Positions 33,610-45,536 of a stretch of DNA of 64,000 bases are shown piece by piece. The notes under the pieces are model-generated. The model did not search any database. It was given only the letters and a program-made list of their open reading frames with translations, and had not been told where the DNA came from. Position numbers and translations under genes: made by a program. Location: assembly GCA_024509875.1 (NCBI GenBank), contig JAMPIV010017560.1:124001-188000 (forward strand), given 5' to 3'. Position 1 is the first letter of the stretch. The number at the start of each line of letters is the position of its first letter. The DNA is from Oreohelix idahoensis (lineage: Eukaryota; Mollusca; Gastropoda; Stylommatophora; Oreohelicidae).

Positions 33610-34330
33610 TTTATTTTTATTTTTTATTTTCTTCTTTTTAGTGTTATTTTGTTGTTGTTTATAAATTTAAGTCAAATGTAATCGATGTTTGCAATAACCG
33701 AGTCCAGAGCACAGGAGGCGGATTTCATTATTCAGTATATTACACGGAAAGTTAATTTTTTTTTTTTTTAAATTTTGATAAGAGTTGTAAATTACATTTT
33801 TTTTATGTAGTTGTCAGTTGTGTGTATGTCTGTGCCCGCGCGTACGATAGTGTGTGTGTGGAAGGGGGGAGATGTTTCAGTATTTCTCTCAAGAGAGACA
33901 ATCATGTTGGAAAGAATACACCTAGATTATTTGCAGTTATCGCACATTTCACTGATGATACAATACAATGACGCATGCATTATATATCACAATTTTAGTC
34001 GTCATTGTGAGTTTGGAGTTTCCCCAGACTCGCGCTGTTAGGCGGGCAAAGATGGAATATGGTATTAATTTGCTTGTTTTTCAGGACAGACATAGAAAAT
34101 GCTGAATGCCTATTTTCTTCACCCTGCAGAAACAAAATGTGGATAGTTTACATCCCTGCGCTATATTAAGCAGAATTTTTCCTGCCTTTTATTTATTTCC
34201 TCTGCGTGGTAGTTTACGTGCTTGTCGCTTATACATTCCCAGAATGTCAACGATGGCGGGAATTTACATGTACTGTTAGTTAAGTTACTAACACACTCTT
34301 GTTCTTCTAGTTCTTCTATTACTTGTAGCT
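33610..34330. other. no gene seen
   Basis: A/T-rich; nothing recognised. Confidence 0.4.
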
Positions 34331-34343
34331 CGTTGGATATATG

Positions 34344-34555
34344 GAGCCGCGGTAGCGCAATGGTTAATGCACTGGCTTCCTAGCATGGTGGTCCATGGCT
34401 CAATCCCCAGTTGAGGCGGGAATTTTTAAATCGTAAATTGGGTACCAGAGCAACTCTGGGAAGGTTAAGGCGGCCGGCGTGATGCTGACCACATCATCCC
34501 TAGTGCGCCGATGGTCAAGAAAATATGGGCCTAACATTATATTCCCAATGATATA
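34344..34555 (+). mobile_element. SINE-D-like tRNA-derived head
   Basis: A-box-like TAGCGCAATGGTTAATGC and B-box-like GGCTCAATCCCC are spaced as in a tRNA gene, after GAGCCGCGG. A ~120-bp non-tRNA body follows. It would act as a pol III internal promoter. Confidence 0.6.
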
Positions 34556-35037
34556 TGGCATATGGCACTTCTTAGGCTCAGCTTCGTTGTAAGATCAATG
34601 TATGACCTGCTGCCGTCGGCCACAAACCTTGTGAGAAGGGGAAAGTCGGATGATGAGCAGTGCCCCCTGTGCCAGGGGAGGCAGACACTTGAACACGTAC
34701 TCTCATCGTGTAAGGTGTCATTAGGGCAAGGGCGATACACTTGGCGCCACAACAAAGTGCTAAATGAGCTTGCTGCGACACTAGACCTGACAAGGATGAA
34801 GGCGAATAGCAAAGCCAGGCTGAGCACCACAAATACATACTTTCTGAGGGCAGGAAAGTCAGCACACCCCAAACCGAGTAAACCAGGTAGCAGTTTACCA
34901 TCTCTTCTTGACTGTGCAAACGACTGGGAGATGGCGGTAGACCTACCTGGACGTGGGGCATATCCAGAGAGTATCAGAAAATCGCGGAGACGGCCGGATA
35001 TAGTGCTTCATTCCTCAGTATCGCTTCAGGTTATACT
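34556..35037 (+). pseudogene. LINE C-terminus: CCHC finger and restriction-like endonuclease start
   Basis: The open frame carries MYDLLPSATNLVRRGKS, then a CCHC finger CPLCQGRQTLEHVLSSC (C-x2-C-x7-H-x4-C), GRYTWRHNKVLNEL, a ~60-aa linker, and RRRPDIVL, the PD part of the PD-D restriction-like endonuclease found after RT in R2-type LINEs. The frame is cut at 35037 by the PLE and continues after 48521 with an ELTVP(F/W)E-type block. The RT itself is absent (5' truncation). The endonuclease would nick DNA for target-primed reverse transcription. Confidence 0.7.
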
Positions 35038-35684
35038 TAAATAAATTAAGGGGCTGCTGTAAAACTGGTAAGGAATATAAGTGTATAAACTAATAAAACG
35101 GTATTGAATCAGTTTTACAAATAACAGTTCACATGAAACAAGGGACGTTTCGGGTTTTACCCTTCGTCAGCCACAAACAGGTGACAAAGACAAGAATTAC
35201 ATATAGGCCTAGGTACTACAAAAACATACGATGATAAGAAACAATACAAAATGAGCGATACAAGCAGATGGAAAAAGTACAATGATAATACAAGAAAATC
35301 GAAAAACCTAACAGAAATACCGAAGCAAGAAAGTAAATAATAAACGAAACGAAAAAAAGAGAATGAACAAAACTTCGGAACAAGTAAAAGTCACTTAGCT
35401 AGAACCGTATATGCTTGAAATACCCAAGACCGTAGTACTCTCTCCAAGAAATCTCGAAGGAAGTGACGTATAAGATAGCGACAATTTTTAAAGAGATACA
35501 AAAGGATATGAAAGGAACCAAAACCAAAACATAAGAAGATAGATCGAAAAAACAACGAATAAAGAAGAATGAAAAATAGAGAAAAGCTACCAGAATTTAT
35601 GCAAAATGATGTTCAATATTGAGGCCTTCAGGACATAAAACGCCCATTTGAAAAATAAGACGATTCTCTAACGAAAAGCGAGTC
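35038..35684 (-). repeat. PLE 3' direct repeat (pLTR)
   Basis: 647 bp, the same length as 47875-48521 with a small number of substitutions. Contains TTCGGGTTTTACCCTTCGTC and the last ~30 codons of the endonuclease. Confidence 0.9.
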
Positions 35685-36019
35685 CGGTCATTCCCGACAC
35701 ATGAACGTAAGGCCGTGACATGGATATCGGATTTACCTGAATGGTCAGGCCTATTAAAATGAAGGGCCACCGGTAAATGTTTGTCATGATAGATGTCATT
35801 CAAGTGCTCACGAAACCTGTCTGCCAAACGCCTGCCAGTTTCACCAATATAGGTAATGCCGCACCTCTTGCAGATGATAGCATAAATAAGGTTTCTCGAT
35901 TCGCACGTGAAAGACTCTTTAATGATAAATTTTCCTTTCGGAAAAGTGACTGTCTGAGTTTGGAGTACAAACGGACAGCTCTTACATATACGGCGTTGGC
36001 ACGGTTGATACCTCTGTAA
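35597..36019 (-). pseudogene. PLE GIY-YIG endonuclease domain
   Basis: Reading minus from 36019: a Cys linker (CQRRICKSC), then a second frame with the tail of the zinc linker, NLIYAI..CKRC and the GITYIGETGRRLADRFREHL core, followed by a conserved ending LENRLIFQMGVLCPEGLN. GIT-YIG with the downstream R and H is the nicking motif of Penelope endonucleases. A frameshift near 35825-35880 separates the parts. It is cut off from the RT half by the LTR-3 insertion. Confidence 0.82.
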
Positions 36020-37131
36020 TGTTGCAATGTTGGTTTGTTTTAGAAGTACAGTAGGTACGCGAATGAAATAACTTGACAGAAGTCTGGGTCACAGTTCCAT
36101 ACATATAATATCGACAGCTTAGTCCTGGACATAACAATAATTCAACATACTTGCATAATTAGAATATGTAGTACAGTCATCCTTACGTACTGGTAACAAC
36201 TGCATTCAATGTAAGTGCGGCATTCACCCCTCGCACATAAATCTCTATCTCTGATCTATAATCAATGTAAGTGCGGCATTCACTCCTCGCACATAAATCT
36301 CTATATGGTCTGTATACAATGTAAGTGCGGCATTCACTCCTCGCACATATATCTCTATCTCTGGTCTAATCACCAGGCATCCAAGTTCCTCCAGAACTTA
36401 ACAGCGCGGGAAAACCACAACGCGCTTACGTAGACCTCCTATTGGCGCGGGAAAGCCAACAACGCGCCTTCAAACAATAACATATAATGGTCCTACCATA
36501 GACCGCCTTCTGACACGGGAAAACGACGTGTCTTTTAATCCAAAGTGCGGCATTCACTCCTCGCACATAAATCTATACCTCTGGTCTAATCACCAGGCAT
36601 CCAAGTTCCTCCTGAACTTAACAGCGCGGGAAACCCACAACGCGCTTATAAATAATAATATATAAAGGCCTTGTAAATACACCTTACGCGGTACATCATC
36701 GCGTCACATCCAATATATTATAATGAAAATCACATACACTATTCACATACTCTAGAAACACTGACCGTCTCCCACGACGGATGGCCACAGACTCCCCTAA
36801 CAACTCAGTATTCTTCTCTGACAAGTATGCTAACTCTATTCACTTCTCGCACGCTTTTCTCATGTCCTGTAAACCTCAATTCACACATGAACGCCCCTGA
36901 GTATTCTTCAACCATACTCTACGTGCTTCTAACAGTGAACTTTTAAATGTCACATTCCAAGCTTGCATACTTCAATAAAAATACACTCTAAACAGAGTTA
37001 CACCATTCTCTACCCACACACATGAATATACACGTCATGTATCTCATGACCTTAACCTACTTACTAACAAACTCCAGCCCCGTACACCAAAATCCTTAAC
37101 ACCTAACTGTAACTTCGAATATGACTTAACA
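36020..37131. repeat. LTR-3 left terminal repeat
   Basis: 1112 bp; carries three copies of a ~55-bp unit (AATGTAAGTGCGGCATTCAC) at ~36206-36370 and a further related unit at ~36540. The right repeat has one unit fewer. Confidence 0.88.
36206..36370. repeat. tandem units inside LTR-3 LTR
   Basis: Three ~50-60-bp units, each with CAATGTAAGTGCGGCATTCA, CTCGCACATA and a (A/T)TCTCTAT stretch. The right LTR (near 40830-40945) has two. Confidence 0.85.
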
Positions 37132-38254
37132 GTTCACACCGACCCCCGGGGAAAAAAATGATAACATCATTTTTTTAAACATTACATTAAACCAAAGTGT
37201 GAGGTCGGTGAAATATGTCAAGTCATATGAAACAACAAAAGAGGGATGGAACTATATTGGTGAACCAAAAGGTTACCACATTAACAGTGGCACAGGAAAG
37301 GTGATGTAGGCTTTGCCTTAGCAATCATATTCTACTGGCAAACCAAACACAATTTCATCCTATACAACATTAAACTGTGTTGGATACAAATCTAACAATG
37401 TGTACCTCAATAATATATTAACTAAATCATACGTGGATTCACCAGACAAAAATACATGGGTGAACCGAAAGGTACATCAGCATTGTTCATTAAATAATAT
37501 AATTACATTATAAGTTAACACTTACAACTTATCAAGCTAACACAAATGTAATTCATAAATATAAATAATCTATTCTAAATGCTGAATTTCATCTGTGACT
37601 CATGTTTCAATTGCTCCAAATCCAGAGTAAAGGACTGATGTCTCACTAAGAAGTATCGGTGAGCAAGCCTGCTGATGACCACCCATCAGCTGCTGTACTG
37701 ATAGACAATTCCACCAACAACACTGGTATCTCATGGCACAGCATACTTTCCTATGGATAAACAAAATTAGGCAAGAATAAAATTATTTGCCTTGGAAAAT
37801 TTGTATCACATTATGCCACATTACATACCCTTCTATGTCCACCCCATTCCACTAAACATTCCCAGTGGGGTGACAAAATAATCAAAGGATGATATACTCA
37901 TTTCATATGTCTTCGTGATCAGCGACCTTAGATACTACACCCTGTACCTCCCAATTAAGCTTTACCACTTTAGTTAATGAAATAAGTCAATCTAAAACAC
38001 CTAGTTATACCGGGTACTGACTTATACTGTACACCTGTTGAGTATTTGCTGTTTATATACACTCTGTCAAATTTCCATTCTTGAAAAATATTAAGTTTCT
38101 CTAGACAACTGTCTCTTTGAAAGTTATAGCTTTCAGCCTTGTTTTATGCACAGTAACAATTAACCTCTCATGCTGAGTCATAACAAGTACCAATCTCTTC
38201 CAACTAACATCAAAACTATTTTCAATCTAGAATACATCATCATCATTACCATGA

Positions 38255-38988
38255 TCACAACAGTATTTCCAAATAGCACAGTATCTTTAGTAGAGTAAAC
38301 AGATCACTTATGTCCCACTTATCTGGTGGTAACTTTTTGATGGCGTTGAACATTAACATCTTTAATGGTTCTTTACCTTTATCAACATATTTGTTTTTGA
38401 AATTGAAAGATAATATTAACTCTAACTGGTCTGTAACTCCAGCACAATTTCCTTTCAGATCATCCATCACAGACTTCCACACTTCCTTCCTTGAAGCTTC
38501 AGTCTCTTCCAGTACTGCTTTCTTGGCAACAGATGTTGCATCCTTCATCTTCGCCCTCCTATACTGCATTTGAGCATCTAAGGGTTCCTTCTCCCAATCT
38601 AATGGACCTGTACCAAGTGCAGCCTCATGTCTCTCCTCTGTAGACTTAGCTTGATCTTTCAATGCTTCGGCTTGCTGCTGTAATCTTTGTTTAGCTGCCT
38701 TAAATTGCTCTTCTAGTGTATCAAATTTAACAAAGTAACTCTCTTCTAAAGCATTACCTTTCTCCTTCCACCGAGATGACAGGACCCTGCAATGTTCCTC
38801 TTTAACTTGAGTATTACCTTTATACTCAGCTAATATCCTGTTCCTATCCACCTTGAATTCATCATTTAATCTTTGAATACCAAAGTGTTAAATAATTCGT
38901 AAGACTCACAATCTCTGATAGCCAAAATAAAGTCTCTTAAGGCTATTCTTTTCTTTCTGTTTCTAATTGTTCTTGAACAATCTGCCAT
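38255..38988 (-). pseudogene. LTR-3 Gag-like coiled-coil protein
   Basis: Minus strand. The likely start MADCSRTIRNRKKRIALRDF is at 38988; the frame ends near 38878, and the next frame continues with (Q)RLNDEFKVDRNRILAEYK to a stop at 38255, so one frameshift separates the first ~38 residues. Residues ~60-160 are rich in Glu, Lys, Gln and Ala (LEEQFKAAKQRLQQQAEALK, STEERHEAAL) and should form a coiled coil. The C-terminal ~80 residues are Leu-rich. No zinc knuckle or enzyme motif. Its place inside an LTR element suggests a Gag-like structural role (inference); I recognise no family. Confidence 0.5.
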
Positions 38989-40641
38989 GATTATAGATTT
39001 ACAGCTTCGATTCCAAAATAAGAAAGTATATTCACTACAATACTAAATTATCAGTATTAATATACCTCTACATAGGTACTACAATAACACAGTAACAAAT
39101 CACCACTAATTCTAAAGATAATACACACTAGTAACTCTAGAATCAATTACTTATAATAATCAGATCCACCTATGTCTAGACTAAGACATGTGTAGCTGAA
39201 CACACTGATCCTCAATATACTTTAACCATCATATCTACAATGCTTAGATTCCAACACAGTAATCATACAAACTATTTGTAACTAATAACCAGGACCAAAA
39301 CACAGTGAATGATGATAATAATGAAATACACCGGTGACACTAAAACTATAAACAAACGAACAACAACCGACAGGTGGGGGGATAATACACACCTGCAATA
39401 CAAACGACAACAATAGAGCTGTGAAATGAACTTATTTACAAGATAGTAGAAAATTAACGCAAGAAAACTACAAGTAAACATGACAAAAGAGTCTAAATTA
39501 TGTAACAATGATTACACAAACCAAACTATAACAGCTAACACCAATAAATGTCAAAGAATTCCACGGGGCACTAGCTACCGAGTCTCTCCAAGACACTGGA
39601 ATTAATTTTACACAAAAGAACCTACAGAATAGATTAACACCAATTCCTTCTAATGAAGAAAAAAGTATTAATAATATATAAACAAGTAAATGGTGCGCTG
39701 ACATTATGTATGGAGGGATGATATGGATAAAGTTCCACCCAGAGCAACTGTATACTCGTTACATGAACGTCACTCTGACTCACGACGAGGAAGCGAAAAA
39801 ATAACAGCTGGTGACGTTTTCCAAACATTTATTAGGACGCCACAATAGGTACGCTGACACTGACAATCAATCACAAGCAATGTAGGGCATATCAATCAGC
39901 ATAATGTAAAGTTCCTCAATAAATTGTGCATTCAAGTAAGCTGATCTCATAGATATGTTAGTTTCAGCAGGTTCAGCTCAAACATTAGCAATATGCGAGT
40001 TAAGCAACTCTTTCCTGATACAAATGGATCATTTAAATATAAGCAAGTCTCAATACCAGCCGCACGGAAATGGCGGGTTATGAATCCAGTTCACGTTGAC
40101 CTTCTGTGGACATATTTTCTAAGTCTAACCTTCGTAGAGGTATCTCCGCTGGCATAGCGAAGTTCGAGGAACATAATAATAACTGTTCTATGGGCATAAG
40201 TAGCCTGAAACATAGATATATCAGGTATAGAGATATCTGGTGTACTTCTAATAACAAAGTCTCTCCTCTGCCTGACGATGCGAATGAGTCGAACAACAAA
40301 GTCTAACTTCACCGGCTACAGGACAAAGTAGGAGGAGCGATTACCTTTGTGTTCAAGAACACCACAATTCCACCCGTCTCCAGACGTTAGAATTAAATAC
40401 ATGGGACTAATGTTAATAGACCTGCCATCAAATTCACAGAAGGTTTTTCCCATGATGAAAGAAAAACTCGGGGACATCAGAACATGTCTTGCCCCGTACA
40501 CAGATCACAACTCGACATGACGGAAGTTCCTCTTCAAATGATACTGGCCACCACTGTAGAAGTCGTGGCCACCACTATTGCAATGGCTTTTTCTATGTGG
40601 TACTAACAATCAATATAACCACCAAATGATAACTATGGAAA

Positions 40642-41701
40642 TGTTGCAATGTTGGTTTGTTTTAGAAGTACAGTAGGTACGCGAATGAAATAACTTGACA
40701 GAAGTCTGGGTCACAGTTCCATACATATAATATCGACAGCTTAGTCCTGGACATCAGCAACAATAATTCAACATACTTGCATAATTAGAATATGTAGTAC
40801 AGTCATCCTTACGTACTGGTAACAACTGCATTCAATGTAAGTGCGGCATTCACCCCTCGCACATAAATCTCTATCTCTGATCTATAATCAATGTAAGTGC
40901 GGCATTCACTCCTCGCACATATATCTCTATCTCTGGTCTAATCACCAGGCATCCAAGTTCCTCCAGAACTTAACAGCGCGGGAAAACCACAACGCGCTTA
41001 CGTAGACCTATTGGCGCGGGAAAGCCAACAACGCGCCTTCAAACAATAACATATAATGGTCCTACCATAGACCTCCTTCTGACACGGGAAAACGACGTGT
41101 CTTTTAATCCAAAGTGCGGCATTCACTCCTCGCACATAAATCTATACCTCTGGTCTAATCACCAGGCATCCAAGTTCCTCCTGAACTTAACAGCGCGGGA
41201 AACCCACAACGCGCTTATAAATAATAATATATAAAGGCCTTGTAAATACACCTTACGCGGTACATCATCGCGTCACATCCAATATATTATAATGAAAATC
41301 ACATACACTATTCACATACTCTAGAAACACTGACCGTCTCCCACGACGGATGGCCACAGACTCCCCTAACAACTCAGTATTCTTCTCTGACAAGTATGCT
41401 AACTCTATTCACTTCTCGCACGCTTTTCTCATGTCCTGTAAACCTCAATTCACACATGAACGCCCCTGAGTATTCTTCACCCATACTCTACGTGCTTCTA
41501 ACAGTGAACTTTTAAATGTCACATTCCAAGCTTGCATACTTCAATAAAAAATACACTCTAAACAGAGTTACACCATTCTCTACCCACACACATGTATATA
41601 CACGTCATGTATCTCATGACCTTAACCTACTTACTAACAAACTCCAGCCCCATACACCAAAATCCTTAACACCTAACTGTAACTTCGAATATGACTTAAC
41701 A
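40642..41701. repeat. LTR-3 right terminal repeat
   Basis: 1060 bp, nearly identical to the left repeat apart from the missing tandem unit and a few small changes (for example a short insertion near 40753 and one-base differences). Confidence 0.88.
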
Positions 41702-42480
41702 ACGGTTTAGTACCAAAGTATGAAGGGCTAGTATGTCGCAGGCGACTGTGTACAAGGATATCCCTAAAATTCATATCCCTGCGATATGCCACCAAAGGTG
41801 TATCACGAAACAACTCTCTGGTATCAGGATCAGAGTGGAGAATAGGCAGATGTCGAAACAGAATTCTCTTCATCTGACGAGTAACGCGTGTGATACGATA
41901 AAGAGCATCAGATAAAACATGTTCTGGATAAAGACGTTGGCGAAAGAACTCGAGCATCTCTTGAGCTCACTGATGGAAATCATTGTCATCGTGACATAAC
42001 CGACGCAAGCGAAGAAGTTGAGAAAAGGGAATGGAATTTTTACAACTAAGAGGATGCGATGAAGTATAAAGAAGGAAACCGTGAGCGTCAGTAGCCTTAT
42101 AATAGACAGACGTTTTAAGACCAGTAGGGCTAATAGTCACAGTGATGTCAAGGAAGTTCACTGAAGTCGTAGAAATTTCAGAAGTGAATTTAATGGCAGG
42201 ATTGAAATTTCCAACATAGTCAATGAATCGACGGAGGTCTACCTCAGACATGTCTGTAATGCCAATACCATCATCAATATAACGGCGGTAAAATTCGGGT
42301 ATTGGTCCATCGTAACTATGAAAGACCAAATATTCAAAGTAGCCCATAAACAGGCAAGCGTAACTAGGGCCATCTTAGTACCCATAGCAACGCCACTGAT
42401 TTGGTTGAAGAATTGGCCATTAAACTCAAAAGAGTTGAGAATAAGAACCAACTCAGCAAGGCGAAGAAGCGAACCTGTAC
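41702..42480 (-). pseudogene. PLE RT, C-terminal half
   Basis: Minus strand. From ~42480: SLLRLAELVLILNSFEFNGQ, QISGVAMGTKMA, a shift, then GYFEYLVF..YRRYIDDGIGITDM with the RT catalytic Asp pair (YIDD), VNFLDITVTIS, TSVYYKATDAHGFLLYTSSH, and the thumb region LYRITRVTRQMKRILFRHLP. Frame breaks occur near 42340 and at the stop near 41967. The part before 42480 continues at 45537 beyond the Mutator-like insertion. Confidence 0.82.
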
Positions 42481-42975
42481 TTATGGGGAGGTTTCACCCA
42501 TATTTTGGCATTTTGTTTAAAAATTATCATTTTTACAATATTGATGCTACAGTTTAGTGTCACCATTTTTCTACCTAACGCTATGTTTTTTATTGCAGTT
42601 TTCAGCTTACAAATATTTTAAATTAATTTTTCAAATACGTATGTTCAGCCACAAATCAGCTAATTATATATGCAAAAAATTTATTTTGTTATAACTTTTT
42701 TATTCATTAACATATTTTAATAATTTTTTCGGTATTTAGTCCAGCCAGGGCATTAGATTAAAATTTTTAAAAGTTATGAATCTTAACATAAAATAACATT
42801 TCATTGGCTGAAACTTCTCATGACTGTCACAAAATCGCCAGCTTCAACCAATCAGAATCAAGCTTACATTAGGGCTTGGCTGGCTGATTTATTTACTTCG
42901 TACTCACTTCCTGTGTCATTGCGGAGCAGAATTTGCGATTACTGTGAGATTTATAGTGATTTCTTATTTAATAAA

Positions 42976-44972
42976 ATGGATTGTGTTAATAAATCAACAG
43001 CATCAGGTAAAAGAAGGAAGGATAGGCCCATTAAGAGGAAATTTAGAGGTAACAGATATTCTGGTTCTCTTAAACAACCGAAAGTCACAGCCACGTGTCA
43101 GACAAATGAAATAAGCCTAGGCCTATCGTCAAACTGTCATTCTCAGCCAGATGAAAGTAAAACTCTAAACACATCTGCATCATTCTGCAAATTAAATAGT
43201 GTTACAGCTGTGAAACACACTGATCCTGAAACTATTGAAGGATACAGAATTCTTCTTCTTCTTCCGTCCTTAGCCATCGGCCGTCAAAGCAGTCAGTGGC
43301 CATTACGCCTAGTGGCGTCTTAGGGCAACAGCAGATAGGTTTTCTTTGCCATTGTTTCCCATCACGCCTATTGGCGTCTTTATGGCAACGGCAAATCAAT
43401 CCATCTGCTGCTGTTTCCGTAATCGAGATACAGAATTATCAGCATTGAAAACGTCTTGGATTTTGTTAAACAGTTCCCATGTCCAAAGTGTTTGACATCA
43501 CCTGTCACTACAAACAGTGAGCAGAACCAGTTTACAGAGTCTTTATACACAGTGAATGAGACTCACTTAGGCCTGTCAAGTTCATTTACTTTCACATGTA
43601 TATTTTGTTGTGACAGTTTTCAACTATCTTCATCTGCTGAAAATATAAATTTAAGATTCCAGATGTCAATGTTTAGCATAGGAATAAACAAAGAAAAAAG
43701 TAAACGTTTTCTGACAAATATGAATATGCCTCCACCAGTAGCATCAGCAACACACAGTGAGTTGAAAAGGAAAATTTTGCATGCTACAAAAAGATGTGCA
43801 GAAGAAAGTATGCATTCTGCTGTCGAAGAATTAAAATCAGATGTTAAGACAAATGAAGTTACTGTGTCATGTGATGGCACCTGGCAACGGTGAGGCTTCT
43901 CAAGTAAAAATGGCATAGCAACAGTTTTGTCTGTGAACCCCGTGAGAGCAGCAAAAGTTGTTGATGTAGAAATTTTGTCCAATTACTGTGATGCTTGCAG
44001 TAAGGCTAGAAAGAAATACAAAACAGATGAAGAATTTGAAGTGTGGATGACAGGTCATAAATCATGCCAAAAAAATCATGAGGGTGCCTCTGGTCTGATG
44101 GAATCAAATGGAATGATTAATATTTTTAGAAGATCTGAGGAAAAACATGGCTTGAAGTATGTAAACTATCTTGGAGATGGGGATTCAAAAAGTTTTAAAT
44201 CTGTTGCCGAGGCAAAGCCACAAATGTATCCTGGACTTCAAATCGAAAAATTAGAATGCTGCGGCCATGTTCAGAAACGAATGGGACGACGTCTCCTTGA
44301 TAAAGTTGCAGAATGTAAAGGTAAGCAGTATGAAGAAGATGGGAAAAAGTATAAGGGTATTTGAAATTTTGGAAGATTAACAAAGAGTGCTATTATGAGA
44401 ATACAAGGTCATTACGGTGCCGCAATAAGAGGAAATATTGGTTCAATTTCCAATATGAAGAAAAGCATAATGGCCATTCTCAAACACCGTGCTGGAGATC
44501 TGAAGATTGTGGAGATTGGTGCCCAAAGGATATAAACAAGGCTAACAAAAACAGGCTGCATAAATTTGTCATTAAAGAAATTCAGCCTGTCTTTGATGAA
44601 TTGTCTTCAGACTTCTTGTTGTCGAAATGTCTCCATGGAGGAACACAGAACTCTAATGAGTCTTTCCACAATCTGATCTGGAACAGATGTCCCAAAGCAG
44701 CATTTGTAGGAAGAGACAGATTAGAACTTTCAGTTTATGATGCTTTGATAGTTTTCAATGATGGAGAACTTGGGAGAAGAATAATATTTTAAAATCTTGG
44801 TCTATCTTTTGGGAAATACTGCTTCAAAGGATTTTCTGGTTTTGACGCGGCACGAGTTTCTGCTTCCCTAAGATCATATGATATTAAAAAGGCAGAATAC
44901 AGGCACAGAAAATCTTTCCTGGATTATAAGAATACCAACAAAGATAATGGATATGCAGGTGGTGGATTCTAA
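42976..44972 (+). pseudogene. Mutator-like transposase, decayed
   Basis: Plus strand. Probable start MDCVNKSTASGKRRKDRPIK (42976). An N-terminal region follows, interrupted at 43252-43426 by a LINE tail, with a Cys pair (CPKC) and CIFCC. The catalytic part starts TVSCDGTWQR followed by an in-frame TGA at 43892, then GFSSKNGIATVLSVNP, ILSNYCDACSKA, LGDGDSKSFKSV (second acidic motif), LECCGHVQKRMGRRL. After a shift near 44362 the rest is spread over frames: CLHGGTQNSNESFHNLIWNR with the acidic residue, ELSVYDALIVFNDG and GGGF at the end. These blocks match the Mutator-like transposase domain found in many invertebrate and cnidarian genomes. Confidence 0.78.
43252..43426 (-). mobile_element. LINE tail inserted in the Mutator-like element
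   Basis: The duplication GATACAGAATT (43241-43251 and 43427-43437) flanks 175 bp. On the minus strand this is the LINE 3' UTR also at 28617-28700 (ACGCCTAGTGGCGTC region, GACTGCTTTGACGG) and ends in a (GAA)n tail. It is a 5'-truncated target-primed insertion. Confidence 0.85.
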
Positions 44973-45495
44973 TGTGAGTATGACAATTTTAAGGCATGTT
45001 TTCCCTGTATTTTGCTTATTTCTACGATATTGTTTTTCAGCAATTTTGATGACATCATGTCAGGATTACTCAAAATATTTTAAAGCTAAAGGCTTTAAAC
45101 TTTGCACACTGTGATCTCATACTGTAATGCTTGTCCCCTTCTAATTTTAAAAGTATAAACCTGTAACTTTTTTATCAGTGAATTTTTAAAGTATCTCTAC
45201 CCTGTATTTTTATCAAGAAAAATGGGTCTAATTTTTTAAAATTCTTAAAAAATCACTCGGACAGTTTATGAAGATGAAACTAGAAGGGAGTCTTGAGAAT
45301 GCTGTGATCTATGCGCAAGCCAAATTCCAATGTCCTATCTTTGCAAATAAAGTGTGCATCTTGACACACAAAAGTTTCTATTTTTAGTAATAATATGCAA
45401 ATTAGGACCCAATATAATTATTTTCCAATGATTCAGCACTTTTTATTAGATGCTTTGATGTCCTAAACATGCCCAAAAAAATTGGAGCTTGTAAA
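44973..45495. other. Mutator-like element 3' non-coding part
   Basis: AT-rich sequence after the transposase; no gene. Confidence 0.5.
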
Positions 45496-45536
45496 GTCAA
45501 AAATTAAAAAAATATAATTTTAGGTGAAATTTTATA

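Larger units (their letters stand above)
36020..41701. mobile_element. LTR-3: LTR element without RT, inserted in PLE
   Basis: Two direct terminal repeats (1112 bp at 36020-37131, 1060 bp at 40642-41701), TG..CA ends (TGTTGCAATG / GACTTAACA), and a 3.5-kb centre without RT, protease or integrase motifs. The flanks join the PLE frame seamlessly, with at most 1-2 bp shared (A or AA), so the usual 4-6-bp duplication is missing. The only gene-like content is a coiled-coil frame on the minus strand (38255-38988). It is probably a non-autonomous element moved by enzymes of another element. PBS and PPT are not clear in either orientation. Confidence 0.75.
42481..45536 (+). mobile_element. Mutator-like DNA transposon inserted in PLE
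   Basis: About 3.05 kb between two halves of the PLE RT. The left end reads TATGGGGAGGTTTCACC and the right end, reverse strand, TATAAAATTTCACC: short imperfect inverted ends sharing TTTCACC. The borders come from where the PLE frame stops and restarts and may be off by a few bases. It carries a broken transposase on the plus strand and a LINE-tail insertion at 43252-43426. Confidence 0.7.

Noticed and set aside
34537..34961. Minus-strand frames opposite the LINE CCHC/endonuclease
   Set aside because: Shadows of the plus-strand coding sequence.
36206..36640. Regular repeats resembling a CRISPR array
   Set aside because: Only three or four units, duplicated with the LTR, in a eukaryotic setting; they are tandem units inside an LTR.
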